Shown in pieces: positions 23,432-35,029 of a stretch of 64,000 nucleotides of DNA. The DNA is from Oncomelania hupensis (Eukaryota > Mollusca > Gastropoda > Littorinimorpha > Pomatiopsidae). Position numbers and translations under genes: made by a program. Within the stretch, counting starts at the first letter, position 1, and each line of letters begins with the position of its first letter. A model generated the notes under the pieces. The model was not told the origin of the DNA, made no database searches, and saw only the letters and a list, made by a program, of their open reading frames with translations. The stretch lies in NCBI GenBank assembly GCA_036898135.1, contig CM072522.1, forward strand, positions 35,266,166 to 35,330,165. The letters are read 5' to 3'.

Positions 23432-23480
23432 TAGAGGCGAAGAAGGACTTCCGGCTAAGCAATTTATATATATATATAGA

Positions 23481-23760
23481 TGTATGTGGTTTGTTGATAT
23501 TTTATCATGATGTTTAAATTCTATTTTGTTTTTGTAAACGGGGGTTTGATAAATTAGAGTATAGCCTCAGCGTCCCCTGCGTGGGATGTCTTTATTGTAA
23601 AGCGACCGGCTGGTGGAGTGCCTTCAGTGTTGCCACTAGGGTTGTTTCGGCAGACATTTTATGCGGATCAGGGGCGAGTCCTCTTTCACCGAAGTTGTGG
23701 TCTTGATTTTGTGGCCCTGATTCGGCTATACTGGCCCCGATTTGGCTCGGAAGAGTCCGC
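23481..23760 (+). repeat. dispersed repeat B, second half
   Basis: Resumes repeat B immediately after the Helitron-like element ('atgtatgtggtttgttg...'), including the 'gcctcagcgtcccctgc' block shared with the copy at 25940. Ends at the second AAAGTCAGAC. Confidence 0.75.
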
Positions 23761-23925
23761 AAAGTCAGACAAAAGTCAAAGTAACAATAAAACCATACAC
23801 AAGTGAAAGTCACAATAAAACCAGACAAAAGTCAAAACAAAGTCAAAATAAAGTCAGACGAAAATCAAAGTCACAATAACGCACGACAAAAGTCAATGTC
23901 AAAAGAAAGTCACAGCAAATCAAGA
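23761..23925. repeat. minisatellite C, right block
   Basis: 'agtcagacaaaagtcaaag' units continue the array interrupted at 19345. Confidence 0.85.
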
Positions 23926-24189
23926 AGTGTTAATCGACTTAAAGTTGGACATTTGGATTTTATTCCTCACTAGCGCGGGAGAAATTCTGGATGCCTTCTC
24001 AACGACAGCGACAAGAGGGGGTGGGGGGTGGGGATGGAGGATGAACTATAATGCATTGATGTGTCTGGCACTCACTGTCTAGACACATGGGCGTCAGGAT
24101 CTTTAAAGTCCGTAGGGTACGATACGTGCGTGCAAAGACTAGAGCGCGGTGTTTTATGTCATCGTAAGTTGCAGATGACCACTGAGTGT
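23926..24189. other. unassigned intronic sequence
   Basis: No features recognised. A GTGAGT-like donor motif near 24072 on the minus strand has stops in the relevant frame upstream of it. Confidence 0.5.
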
Positions 24190-24370
<181 letters not shown>

Positions 24371-24375
<5 letters not shown>

Positions 24376-25115
24376 TCATGATGATGGTATCATGACGGTT
24401 CATTAATGTATCTTCAAAGAAAAATCTACTTATTATTTTCTTGATGTAGCCGTGCTGGCTACATGAATTTCTGACCATACGATACGTAGGCCTTATACAC
24501 TGTCTCTGTTATGTTTAAAATAGCTGTGAGCAATAACTTGAGAAATACTTTTCAGATCCCTTAAAGGACATAACCGTTAGACGTAGCATTAAATTCTCTA
24601 TTAGAAAATATAAACTTTATTTTTGATTTCAGTAGCAGTTTTGAAGAGAGCGCGATGTTTAGAATAGCGCAATGCATATCACGCTGATAAAGACTGTTAT
24701 AGGCTAAGTCTCAACGGATACTGACCGGTCGTAACGCCTCAATCCTGCATTTCACACATGATAAGTATATAATTTTGAAATCAGCTCCACCAATCAAAAT
24801 TTAGCTCTCATTAAAAAACTTATAACAAAAAAAGAACAAAAACAATACCAATATCTCCTTGCAAGTAAGCCTACCAGACTACCAACAATATAATATCATG
24901 GAAATAAATAACCACAAAACAGGTCCGTGACAAGAGATGTTTTGTTGTCAGCTAAAGTAGATGATGACAAAGACTTGAAGTAGATGATAACAAGACCTAG
25001 ACGATAGCATCTACATGTGCTAATATTGGAGGCCTACCCTTATTCTTGCTGATAACAGAACCAGCATTTTCCACACATACAATCACACAGTAAATAGAAA
25101 TGGTGGACTACTTAC
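24371..25115. other. unassigned intronic sequence
   Basis: AT-rich sequence without recognisable coding potential. It lies between exons of the minus-strand Cys-rich gene. Confidence 0.5.
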
Positions 25116-25202
25116 AGCAGACGTATTTGGCTTCAATTTGTTTACAGTCCAACCCTTCAGAACACTGCTTGTTGCCGTCACAGTTTCCTTGTGGGGGAAC
25201 CA
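25116..25202 (-). CDS. Cys-rich repeat protein exon
   Basis: 87-nt exon, acceptor TGTGTAG| at 25203 and a consensus donor |GTAAGT, phase 1-1. It encodes VPPQGNC then C-x5-C-x5-C-x8-C ([22 protein letters not shown]). The donor follows one base after the last Cys codon. The codon split with the upstream exon (A + TG) and the downstream exon (T + CC) contains no stop. The upstream intron begins with an AT-rich stretch, then a CT/GATA array 45 bp away. Confidence 0.75.
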
Positions 25203-25246
25203 CTACACACATATATATATATACATATAAACACACATATACAGTG

Positions 25247-25500
<254 letters not shown>

Positions 25501-25809
25501 CAGATAAATGCACACGGATAAAATGTAGTTATCAGAAAGTGTTTTTGTTTGTTTTGTTTTTTAACAGAAAGAGCGCAAAATTCATATAAAAATTAAAGAA
25601 TTACATTAAAAAAATTGCTCTTCTTTTTTTTAAGTCAACAAGTTGACCTATTTCGTCGTCTAACTCTAACCCTTACATAAACCCTTTTTCTTCCCATTTG
25701 TCCAGAAAACAGCCCGTCCCAGATAGAGCACTCCCATGTACATAACAGGGAAAAATATTTAAAGCACAAAAAGCACTCCCATGTACTAACAGAGCACCCC
25801 TGTGTACTT
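25501..25809. other. unassigned intronic sequence
   Basis: Contains a short duplicated 'actcccatgtac' motif (about 25729 and 25774) adjoining repeat B. Nothing else recognised. Confidence 0.5.
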
Positions 25810-26345
25810 GGAAAGGACCACAGAATCAAGGACACAGCTTGGTTGAAAGAGGGCTCACTCCTGATCCGTATAAAAGATCTGCTGAAACAACCCTAGTGGT
25901 AACACTTAAGGCACTTTAACAATCAGCCCCTTTACAATAAAGACATCCCATGCAGGGGACGCTGAGGCTATACTCTAATTTGTCGAAACCCCGTTTACAA
26001 AAACAAAATAAAATATAAACATCATTATAACATAGCAACAAAACGCATACATACAAAATGCCTACATAGCTAAATCACAAGACGTCCTAATGACCATTTG
26101 ACAAAAAGCGTCCAAAATTCCCAGGCTGACCCAACAGACCTCATACATAAATGAGGAGTTTTGGAAAGGTTTTCAAGAAAAAAATTAGGTGACTGGACCA
26201 GCACAGAAGATAGTTTAGAAGATTGATAGAAGAGAGTAGGAATGAGAAAGAACAAAGGAGAAAGACAGCGACAGTGGGAATTTAAAGCACTCAATTTCCA
26301 GAAAGTGGGGATTCTATTTATACAGAAACCCCCGGCACCCCGACA
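25810..26345 (-). repeat. dispersed repeat B, uninterrupted copy
   Basis: Reverse-complement match to 19346-19670 joined to 23481-23700, without the Helitron. This is direct evidence that the Helitron-like element is an insertion in the other copy. It contains the 'caggggacgctgaggctata' block and ends near 'cccccggcaccccg'. No ORF or terminal structure allows classification. Confidence 0.8.
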
Positions 26346-26460
26346 GGGAAGAAAGTATTTACCTATATTAATTATTTAGCAGCTTAAGTTAAATAACGTA
26401 ATACTTATAACTGTTTCTAAATAGTGATGTGTTTACCTATATAAGATACTAGTGGTTTTT

Positions 26461-26482
26461 GTACCCTGGCAAGCCAGGGTAC
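26461..26482 (-). other. Helitron 3'-terminal hairpin, copy 2
   Basis: Identical stem-loop to 19682-19703. Confidence 0.8.
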
Positions 26483-26885
26483 ACAGGTTGCTGTTTAAAA
26501 TGTAGACAGAGAGACAACTGTTGTCTGCGAGTTTCATTTGGACGATGATACCTCCCCATATCCCCCTTGATACCTCACCATACCCCCCCCCTCTGATATC
26601 TCCCCGTCCCCCCCCCCCCCATGATGCCTCATCATACCCCCTTGATACCTCCCCGAACCCACTTGATACCTCCCCATAACCCCTTGATACCTTTCGTACC
26701 CCCCTTGTAACCTACCTGTACCCTCCTTGATACTTCCCCGTTGATCGTTTCGCAGGTATGGATGAAAGGAATCGACCATCACCATACCCCCTTATATATA
26801 CCCGTATCCCCGTTATGCCTACCCATGCCCCTTTAAACCTACCCGTAGCCCCCTTTTACCTACACGTACCACCCCATCCCGATCC

Positions 26886-26888
26886 TTG

Positions 26889-26948
<60 letters not shown>

Positions 26949-27059
26949 TTGAATAATACAAATAGAAATCATAAAAAACACCAAGGTTTTAAAATAAAAT
27001 TTGATATAAGATATTATAATTATAATAATAATAATTATTATTATTATTATTAGTTTATA

Positions 27060-27148
<89 letters not shown>

Positions 27149-27161
27149 AAATAATAATACA

Positions 27162-27208
<47 letters not shown>

Positions 27209-27276
27209 CAAAAAAAAAAAAAAAAAATAATAATAATAATAATAATAATAATAACGTACCACCCCATCCCGATCCT

Positions 27277-27363
<87 letters not shown>

Positions 27364-27404
27364 ATATAGAATAATACAAATAGAAATCATAAACACTAAG
27401 GTTT

Positions 27405-27438
<34 letters not shown>
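26886..27438. repeat. clustered (AAT)n arrays in Helitron copy 2
   Basis: AAT runs at about 26888-26947, 27060-27206, 27228-27254, 27281-27361 and 27408-27438, separated by Helitron sequence and a poly-A stretch near 27210-27227. Confidence 0.9.
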
Positions 27439-27439
<1 letters not shown>

Positions 27440-27489
27440 GCCTAAATTAAAAAGAAAAATATCCATATTGTAGTGGGGAAAAAAAAATA

Positions 27490-27566
27490 TGGCCCGCATC
27501 GGATTCGAACTTGGGTCGCCCTAAACGGTAGGCGAAAGCGTTACCGACTGAGCTATCAATGCTTCG
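27490..27566 (-). other. tRNA-like segment in Helitron copy 2
   Basis: On the minus strand it shows A-box TAGCTCAGTCGG and B-box AGTTCGAATCC at tRNA-like spacing. The acceptor and T stems do not pair well, so it is a tRNA-derived segment or pseudo-tRNA. It may have arrived as part of a SINE head. Confidence 0.6.
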
Positions 27567-27865
27567 TACAAAAACAATAAATTTTTTGGTCTATATGGGA
27601 AAACATGCTGAAACCTCAATTTGATTTTTAATGGAAGCGCGCGGAATGAGGCTATTGCAGTTTGTGGACATTTTGTTTATTTATTTATCTCAGAAACGGT
27701 TAAACGTTCGGTAAGGAAATGTCGGCTATAACGATTTGGGTGGTTTTGAGCACACAGCAGGCCGATCAGCAGCACTCAGCACCTGCCCAGATCAGCGTCC
27801 ATAGGAGACAAACTTTATAGTAACGGCGAAGAAGGACTTCCGGCTAAGCAATTTATATATATAGA

Positions 27866-27941
27866 AGGCATTATTTAAAAGAATCTGCTAGACAATGTAT
27901 TAAGGTAGAAAATGGTAATAAATAATGCATTATTTACTTCA

Positions 27942-28016
<75 letters not shown>

Positions 28017-28689
28017 TAATCACTGTTATATATCTATCTCATTAACTTCTCATATCCCACCCACCCACTCTGCCTTGTCAACAACAACAACAACAACAAC
28101 AAATGGAGACAGCATGCTAGACAGCATAATATTATCATTAAATTGTTGGGATAAGAATTTGATGTCAAACTTAAACTGAAAATGAAAAGTTCACCTTCAG
28201 CATGACATGGCAGCGCGTTGAGGTGACTGGACAGGGCAACTAAGTAACTCAATATTTTGTATTTTCATAGTCCAAGCCTCAAGTAAACCAATTAATTAAA
28301 AGACAAGCAGTGACGTACGGCATTTGCGGAGTTTAGCGTCGCAGGCTGTGCCCACAGCACAACCCCCCAACAACTCTGGTGAGCATGAACCCCCATAAGG
28401 CTGCGCTGCAACAGGCACATCACAGTGACAGTGTTGCTGTTACTATCACGACGTCAATAACTGTAATAAGTTTTGTAGCTTTTAGTCAGTAATGTTAGTC
28501 AGTAATGTTAGTCAGTAATGTTAGTCAGTAATGTTAGTCAGTTAGTGAGAGGATCTAACGACTTGAATAATTAGGTAAAACATTCAGTATTAAAGCTTAA
28601 CAGAGGTTGACAGGCAGTATTAATTCTACTGATAATACAGCACAAATATGGCACTTTGTTTTAAACAGACACTGGGAATACTTTAAAAT
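27866..28689. other. unassigned sequence with simple repeats
   Basis: Contains (ATT)n at 27942-28017, (CAA)n at about 28079-28102 and five tandem copies of 'gttagtcagtaat' at 28480-28545. No gene recognised. Confidence 0.7.
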
Positions 28690-30277
28690 AGTCGGGAATC
28701 AGAACGAGCAAAATGTCCGTTGGATTCTTGGTTAACAAAGACATTCTATCCACTGTCATGGGTAGCCTCCCAATCTTTAGAGATTATTACCATCCGTGTT
28801 AGAGCAGCCCCTTCCAACATCACCATCATCCAGGCTTACGCCTCAACATCAAACTATGACGACAGCGATGATTTTCATGAATATCTGCAGGCTGCCATTG
28901 ACCAAGTGCCGAGGAAGGACATAGTCATAGTGCAAGGCGACTGGAATGCCAAGGTTGGCCAAGGTGCGTACCACAACTGAGGAGACACATGTGGACCCCA
29001 CTGCAACAGCGAGACAAATGACAAAGGTATGAGACTCTTGGAGTTTATCAAATACAACAATTTGATACTGGCAAACACGCTTTGTCCCCAACACAAATTC
29101 CAGACGATGGACCTGACACAGTCCCAGCGAGGTGCATCACAACCAGATTGACTACATCATGGTCAATAAACGCTTCAAATCAAGCATTTATATTGGCAGG
29201 ACACGCACTTTCAAGGAGCAGACATCGGAAGTGACCTCAATCTCGTGATGACGTATTTCTATCTTCACTTTTCTAGAGTAAACAAAGTGCACCAGGTTAA
29301 AGTTCGACCTGGACAAACTGCAAGATACGGATGTGGCAGAAACATTCCAAGCCAAAACTGGAAGAAAATCTATACCACCACCTTCAACTCAGCTGGGACA
29401 GATGCGGCGCCACTGAGATCTTTGGCAAGTACCACCCAAAAAAGAAACCGTGGATCACACCTTAACTGTTAAACCCGTGTGACAAACGAAGAGAGATAAT
29501 GAAAAAAAAAAAAATAAACACGTTTCACAAAGAGCTGATGCCTACCGAAAAAATCAACAGTGACATCCGAAAAAGTATGCACACTGCAAATGGAAGCTGG
29601 ATAGAAGATCCCTGCCAGAAAATAGAGAACAATCTGACAATTACATCCGAAAATGCATGCGCACAGAAAAGGAGAACTGGATAGGAGATCAATGCCTGGA
29701 CATAGAGAACAATCTGAACAAAGAACAGCAGCAAGAAGCGGCTGACAAATTTAAACAGCCCAGGATCTTGGCCACAGTCAAAATCAACGAGTACAGTGTG
29801 GTTTGTCTTGGCCCCGAAGACGTGGTCGATGTGGACGTTGCTTCAAGCAGGAGGAAAAGAAATGATTGACCTCACCATTATCTGTAAAACGATATGTGTG
29901 AAACCTGCATGTACAGCACCCTCTGTCTCATCAACCTTCCCTGCTAAGTTCTCCTGAAAATAATACTCAACAGTTTGAAAACCCAAGCTGAACAAATCAT
30001 AGCTGAAGAACAAGCAGAATTCAGGGGAGGGCGAAGTGCCACTGCGAAGTTTTTTTTAACCTCAGAAGAATCTGCCATAAATACCTACAGCACCAACACT
30101 ATCTATATCATGTGTTTGTAGACTTCATTTGACCGAGTCTGTGGGCAACCATGTGAGTGTACAATAGCAGCCCTAACATTATTGAAGTAATCAAAAACCT
30201 GCATGACAAGACTACCAGTGCAATTCTCCCCAACAGCGCCATGGGGAACTGGTTCAGAACAACACTCGGTGTGCGTC

Positions 30278-30281
<4 letters not shown>

Positions 30282-30314
<33 letters not shown>

Positions 30315-30693
30315 CTGGATGCTATATATGCGCCTTTCCCCAAATCAATCAGGCTCAAAACGCGGCGATCTGTACAGGCTCGCCTGTCTCATCAACCCTC
30401 ACACACACACACACAACAAATGCACATCTATCACTCAAACAAGTGGTGTAAAGACAAGGAGATCGCTATTGGAAGACCGAAAGAAAATCGAATTTTTATT
30501 TTTGAAATTTGTATAATGACTGCGTCCAGTACCATTCTTGAAGGGAGGGACAAAACCGGAATACCCGGAGAAAACCCTCTGTGACCTCAATTGTCTCGTA
30601 TCTAAGTCACATACGTTCGCTTCTTACGGGAATCGAACCCGCGACCTTCGGCATATGAAACCGGCGACTAATCCACTGCGCCACGAGGCCACC
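30282..30693 (-). mobile_element. tRNA-derived SINE in the LINE copy
   Basis: The minus-strand head at 30693-30614 has A-box-like TGGCGCAGTGGATTAG and B-box GGTTCGATTCC. The body includes the conserved 'tctccgggtattccggttt' core seen in several metazoan SINE families. The tail is an (ATT)n run at 30313-30281. The LINE reads continuously across it ('gtgcgtcaa' before, 'caaggatgtctactc' after), with 'caa' duplicated. Confidence 0.8.
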
Positions 30694-30796
30694 TCCAAGG
30701 ATGTCTACTCTCTCCAATACTCTTTAACATCTTCCTAAAGCGCATCATGTCACTCTAGATGCCTTTAGAGATCACGAAGACACAGTCAGCATAGGC

Positions 30797-30885
30797 GACA
30801 GTGGGAATTTAAAGCACTAAATTTCCAGAAAGTGGGGATACTATTTATACATAAACCCCCAGCAACCCCACGAGCGGAGGGGGGG
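30797..30885 (-). repeat. repeat B fragment inside the LINE copy
   Basis: Matches 'cgacagtgggaatttaaagc' and the following ~70 bp of repeat B. It sits between LINE segments that are about 400 bp apart in the family, so it marks a rearrangement or replacement. Confidence 0.75.
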
Positions 30886-31383
30886 AGAGGGAGCATGGAG
30901 ATGAGGTGCTACAGAAGACTTCTGGGTATTTCCTACACTCAGCACATTACAAACGATGAAGTTCGACAGGCCTTCACACAAGCAATTAGACAACACAATG
31001 ACATGCTCACAGTGGTAAATGAACGGAAGGCATGGTGCTAGAAGGCAGAAGAAGAGGGAGACAGAAAAAGAGGTGAGAGGACAACATTCGAGAATGGACT
31101 GGCTTGACATTGAGCGATGCCATGAGGCCAGAATAAGATGGAGTACGATGGTTAAACGATCACCTGTGGTGCCCCAACGACTTTGGAGTAACGGGATAGG
31201 TTAGGATAGGAAGGACCACATTCAACATCACATCAATTAAATAAACAAGGCCAGTGTGGAGGTTATGTTATTATTATTGCAAAACCAGCAGCAGCAGTAG
31301 TAGTAGTTGTAGTAATAGTAGGAGGAGTCTGTCCGTTAATGTATGTATGCAATGCATAATATGTGTGTTTGTGCAGTACTCAC

Positions 31384-31467
31384 TACATCTTTTGAATGTA
31401 GGATCACAGGAGGCGCCAACGGCACAGATCTTTGTATTACTCCTGCAGTCCTCCCCGACCGCTAGTC
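31384..31467 (-). CDS. Cys-rich repeat protein exon
   Basis: 84-nt exon, acceptor GATTACAG| and donor |GTGAGT, phase 1-1. It encodes LAVGEDC then C-x6-C-x5-C-x6-C (C-RSNTKI-C-AVGAS-C-DPTFKR-C). The acceptor is unusual: only 12 bp upstream the intron becomes a ~190-bp (GAT)n array, so there is no normal polypyrimidine tract. It lies directly downstream of a decayed LINE. The protein is probably extracellular, judging by the disulfide-type module, but no signal peptide is in view. Confidence 0.72.
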
Positions 31468-31477
31468 CTGTAATCGC

Positions 31478-31672
<195 letters not shown>

Positions 31673-32020
31673 CATATCGTAAAATACAATAATATCAACT
31701 ACAAGGCTAAGCCTATATAATTCACATGGCCCTAATGAAACTTGAAATATTTAATAGGGAAATATGTGCTCTGGAAAAAAAAACCACTACCCCTCCCCAC
31801 TCTCTGGCCCCCCCCCCCCCAAAAAAAAAAAAAAAATTAAAGTGACATTAACTTGCAAAGTAGTACTAAATAATTCTAAGTTTGATCTTTCAATGATCTT
31901 GACTGTGATACGATCTTGACCTCTGTCTCCAAATATTCACTATTGTACATTAAACTAGAAGAACAAAGCCCATGAGATTCTCCTGCTTTTTATAGAATTT
32001 GCATAATTGTTAGCATCCAT
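31673..32020. other. intronic sequence with a degenerate dispersed repeat
   Basis: 'aactagaagaacaaagcccatgag' and the nearby 'gaaatatttaatagggaaat' and poly-C/poly-A block resemble 52555-52700 ('aactagaagggcaaagccca'). This suggests an old dispersed repeat. No coding. Confidence 0.45.
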
Positions 32021-32147
<127 letters not shown>

Positions 32148-32154
32148 AACTTAC

Positions 32155-32235
32155 GACACAGATTGTCCGAGTCACAGATGGAATGTGGTGGACAGTGTGT
32201 GGCTCTGTTTTGACACGACACGCCCAGGAACAACT
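32155..32235 (-). CDS. Cys-rich repeat protein exon
   Basis: 81-nt exon with acceptor ATTGTGACAG| and consensus donor |GTAAGT, phase 1-1. It encodes LFLGVSC then C-x6-C-x5-C-x5-C (C-QNRATH-C-PPHSI-C-DSDNL-C). The first nine exon bases and the acceptor are part of a 32-bp tandem repeat that continues upstream (32222-32425), so several copies of the same acceptor exist. The donor lies next to an AGT/AAT array. Reading continues through split codons into both neighbouring exons. Confidence 0.75.
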
Positions 32236-32425
32236 CTGTCACAATAGAATAATCGTCAGTAACAACTCTGTCACAATACAATATTCGTCAGGAACAACTC
32301 TGTCACAATACAACATTCGTCAGGAACAACTATGTCAAAATACAGCATTTGTCAGGAACAACTCTATCAAATAACAGCATTCCTTATTAACAACTCTGTC
32401 ACCAAACAACATTCCTCAGGAATAA
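32222..32425. repeat. 32-bp minisatellite containing copies of the splice acceptor
   Basis: Five to six units of 'aggaacaactctgtcacaat...'. On the minus strand each unit repeats the ...GTGACAG|AGTTGTTCCT exon-start context. Confidence 0.85.
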
Positions 32426-32519
32426 CCCAGTAAACATTCCAGATGGGTCCAATATGGGCGGACTGGAGGGCCCCCTTCAGATTTGCCCACGCATTTCTTA
32501 TGGGCCCCATATAGTAAAC

Positions 32520-32935
32520 TCCTGGCAGCCTGGCGGGATAACTATCAACTCCTGCGCAGCCCATCAGATGCCACCTGGAGCCCATCAACTCCTGGACATT
32601 CCTTCCGAGACCCTCTGGGTGCCCATCAACTTCTGGGCAGCCCATCAGAAGCCTTCTGGAGCCAACCAACTCCTGGACAGCCCTACAAAGGCCCTCTGGG
32701 TGCCCATCAACTTCTGGGCAGCCCATCAGAGGCTCACTGGAGCCCATCAACTTCTGGACAGCCAACCCCTGGAGCCCATCAACTCCTAAGCTGCCCCTCA
32801 GAGGGTCTCTGGGTGCCCATCAACTCCCGGACAGCCCCTCAGAGGCCCTCTGGGTTCCCATCAACTCCTGGGCAGCCCATCATTAGCCCTCTGGATGCCT
32901 CGCGGGCTGATCAGGAGCTGCTGGGCAATCCCAGT
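32520..32935. repeat. ~40-bp minisatellite ('cccatcaactcctgggcag')
   Basis: About ten degenerate units with alternating 'gccctctgggtg' and 'ccacctggag' spacers. Long Pro/Ser-rich frames on both strands arise from the array. Confidence 0.85.
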
Positions 32936-32959
32936 AGGTGCCTTTCACCCATCCCCCTT

Positions 32960-33150
32960 GAAAGAAAGTGTATAGAATGTATTGTCACGTTGCTTGTTAA
33001 ACCTAACACATTATATACTTAATAGAAAGTGTATAGAATGTATTGTCACGTTGCTTGTTAAACCTAACACATTATATTCTTGATAGAAAGTGCATAGAAT
33101 GTATTGTCACGTTGCTTGTTAAACCTAACACATTATATACTTGATACCGG
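32960..33150. repeat. ~61-bp tandem repeat, three copies
   Basis: Three nearly identical copies of 'gaaagtgtatagaatgtatt...cacattatatac'. Confidence 0.9.
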
Positions 33151-34162
33151 TTTTTTTCCCGAAAATTATAACTCTAATATTCTAAATTACAAGTCATCTA
33201 TTTTTTGAAGTCTTCTAAATCAAGAAGTTTCCAGATATAACTGGAAGCATCTAGAATCCTTTGGCTCATTTCAGACGAATTTTAAAACGCGTAACTATCA
33301 TTCTGTGCAGTGCTGAACAAGCTTTATATCATGGCCGACCCGGACCCACGCACAATAAGATGAGTTGATCGAGGACATTGAAATGCAAGTATTTTGAGTG
33401 ATGTATTTTTGCCTGGAATTTAGTGCAGAATAATCAGCCAAGGGTGCATTTTCCGTGTGATCAAGGGTTAAATCTTGTTTAAAGATGTGCTGCAAACCTG
33501 GTTAAAGAGGTCGGTGCAGCTGCCATCAATGATATTATCATTGAATTTGAAAGCACAAACGCTGCAGAGGTGATTGGATTCAGCTGTACAAAATAATTAA
33601 TACATCCCATAATGTAGACGATATTTCTCTAGACAGGTGTTTTACTTGGGCTACAGTCAGACACTTCAGACAAGGCACTCAGATAAGAAGTTGTTTACTA
33701 ACTACAGCAGGACAAATAAAAGGAACTACACATTCACTAGTAATATACTTAGTTTGTAATGTGATTTAGTTTCTTAGGTGAAATCAGAAAACTAACGCAT
33801 TCAGTCCAATCACTGAACTCTTCAATGGAAGCAGGCTGATACAGTGAGTAGTGACAGCGTTCTACCGGTAAACAGCAAATGGAATGGAACCATTTTGTTT
33901 GCTGTTGCAGGTTGCCACTGATAGATCTGTTGGACTCAGCTGATGAAAGTCCAATCTACACTCCTGTCAGTATCTGACTTACGGTATGTGGTTATAACTG
34001 AATACTTTGGAAAAGGAATAACTGAACTGCAGACCCAGTGTAACATCGCAGCTGGACCGAGTGTCGTAGCTAAGCCGCCGCGCCTTGCGCATGCGCCATG
34101 TCAAGTCAGGCCGGCATTTTCACGATGTTCTTAGGCGTCGTAACCCTAACCCTAACATTTTT
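33151..34162. other. unassigned intronic sequence
   Basis: No recognisable gene or repeat. CCCTAA-type repeats begin at 34141 next to the TIR element. Confidence 0.5.
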
Positions 34163-34443
34163 GTAGAAACGACGTTGTGATGATTGTTGTGAAACTCTAC
34201 ATACATTATTTTGACACACTTTCCATTTCATTAACATTATTTTCCCATTTTCAATTTTTTTAAGCTATCCCTAACCCTAACCCTAAACCCTTACCCTAAC
34301 TCTAACCCTTAACCTAACCCTAATCCTAAACAGCTGTAACTCTACGGAGCACTATTTTGGCGTCAAAATAACGGGGCCGTCCAAAAAAGTCACAAGAAAC
34401 CATGTAGAGTTTCATGTGTGTGTCAGAGTAACGTCGTTTCTAC
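34163..34443. mobile_element. MITE-like TIR element, copy 1, with internal telomere-like repeats
   Basis: Terminal inverted repeats: the left end starts GTAGAAACGACGTT and contains GAAACTCTACAT. The right end is its reverse complement (ATGTAGAGTTTC ... AACGTCGTTTCTAC). The interior holds degenerate CCCTAA repeats (about 34266-34330). It is 281 bp with no ORF. Confidence 0.75.
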
Positions 34444-34455
34444 ATGCCCACCCTC

Positions 34456-34525
34456 ACACACACACACACACCCACACACACACTCACACACCAATACACA
34501 CACACCCACACACGCACACACACAA
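34456..34525. repeat. (CA)n microsatellite
   Basis: Imperfect CA run lying between the two TIR elements. Confidence 0.9.
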
Positions 34526-34527
34526 CC

Positions 34528-34776
34528 GTATAGAAACGCCGTCGTAATTACTTTCATGAAACTCTACATACGTTACTTTGACATTTTAACACATTTGTAA
34601 ATTTTTTAAAGCTAAACCTAATCCTAACTCTAATCATAACCCAAACCCTTAACCCTTAACACAGCCTAACACAGTCCTAACCCTAACGGAACACTGTATT
34701 GACGTCAAAACAACGGGGTCCGTCAAGAAGAAGTACGTAGAGGTTCAAGTGTATGTCAGAATAACGGCGGTTCTAC
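34528..34776. mobile_element. MITE-like TIR element, copy 2
   Basis: Same architecture as 34163-34443: a TAGAAACGCCGT...GAAACTCTACAT left end and the inverted ...TCAGAATAACGGCGGTTCTAC right end, with a shorter and more degenerate CCTAA-like interior. 249 bp. Confidence 0.7.
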
Positions 34777-34785
34777 CTAGCCACA

Positions 34786-34810
34786 CCCCACACACACACA
34801 CACACATACA
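34786..34810. repeat. (CA)n microsatellite
   Basis: Short CA run about 45 bp from the exon donor at 34855. Confidence 0.85.
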
Positions 34811-34855
34811 CACCGACCCACAGACACAGATAATTGTAGACACTGACATACTTAC

Positions 34856-34948
34856 TACATTTGCGGTCAGCAGGTGTCCCGTCAGTGTAACAGTAGTAAC
34901 CAGTTTCGCAGGGGTCGCCTGAGGTACACGGCTGATTGCCTGCCTTGT
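34856..34948 (-). CDS. Cys-rich repeat protein exon
   Basis: 93-nt exon, acceptor GTTGACAG| and consensus donor |GTAAGT, phase 1-1. It encodes KAGNQPC then C-x5-C-x5-C-x10-C (C-TSGDP-C-ETGYY-C-YTDGTPADRK-C), the longest last loop of the set. The split codons with exons 48010-48096 (C + AC) and 32155-32235 (A + AG) are sense. A ~40-bp minisatellite occupies the start of the upstream intron, and an entire Gypsy element plus LINE fragments lie between this exon and the one at 48010. Confidence 0.75.
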
Positions 34949-35029
34949 CTGTCAACCATGGACCACAATTGTGACATTATTTTACTGTTGCCATTTGCAC
35001 TGTCCTTTACGTCTCACAGCAAAGTTTGA

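Larger units (their letters stand above)
26449..27865 (-). mobile_element. Helitron-like element, copy 2
   Basis: Same family as 19671-23480. On the minus strand it starts 5'-TCTATATATATAAATTGC at 27865 and ends with the identical 22-nt hairpin (26461-26482) and CTAG at 26449-26452 followed by T. It lacks the LINE of copy 1. It carries extra AAT arrays and an internal duplication of the 'acgtaccaccccatcccgatccttg' segment near 27254, so it has been rearranged. The 5' host base is T rather than A. Confidence 0.68.
28690..31215 (+). mobile_element. degenerate LINE family L copy
   Basis: Contains the upstream endonuclease part missing from the 21186 copy: ITIIQAYAST, GDWNAKVGQG (about 28935-28965) and ANTLCPQHK. 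The SDL/HDLVM block at about 29225, linker, RT and C-terminal 'gaggtgctacagaagact' segments follow, ending in 'ggataggttaggatagg'. It has many stops and frameshifts, an internal duplication near 29560-29730, a SINE (30282-30693) and a repeat-B fragment (30797-30885) that replaces about 400 bp of LINE sequence. Non-functional. Confidence 0.88.

Noticed and set aside
27490..27566. Functional tRNA gene
   Set aside because: A- and B-boxes are present but acceptor and T stems do not pair, and the segment is part of a mobile element in two copies.
30614..30693. Functional tRNA gene
   Set aside because: The tRNA-like head continues into a SINE body with an ATT tail and the acceptor stem is not closed.
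34141..34330. Chromosome end / telomere
   Set aside because: CCCTAA repeats are short, degenerate and partly inside a TIR element, with unique sequence and genes on both sides.
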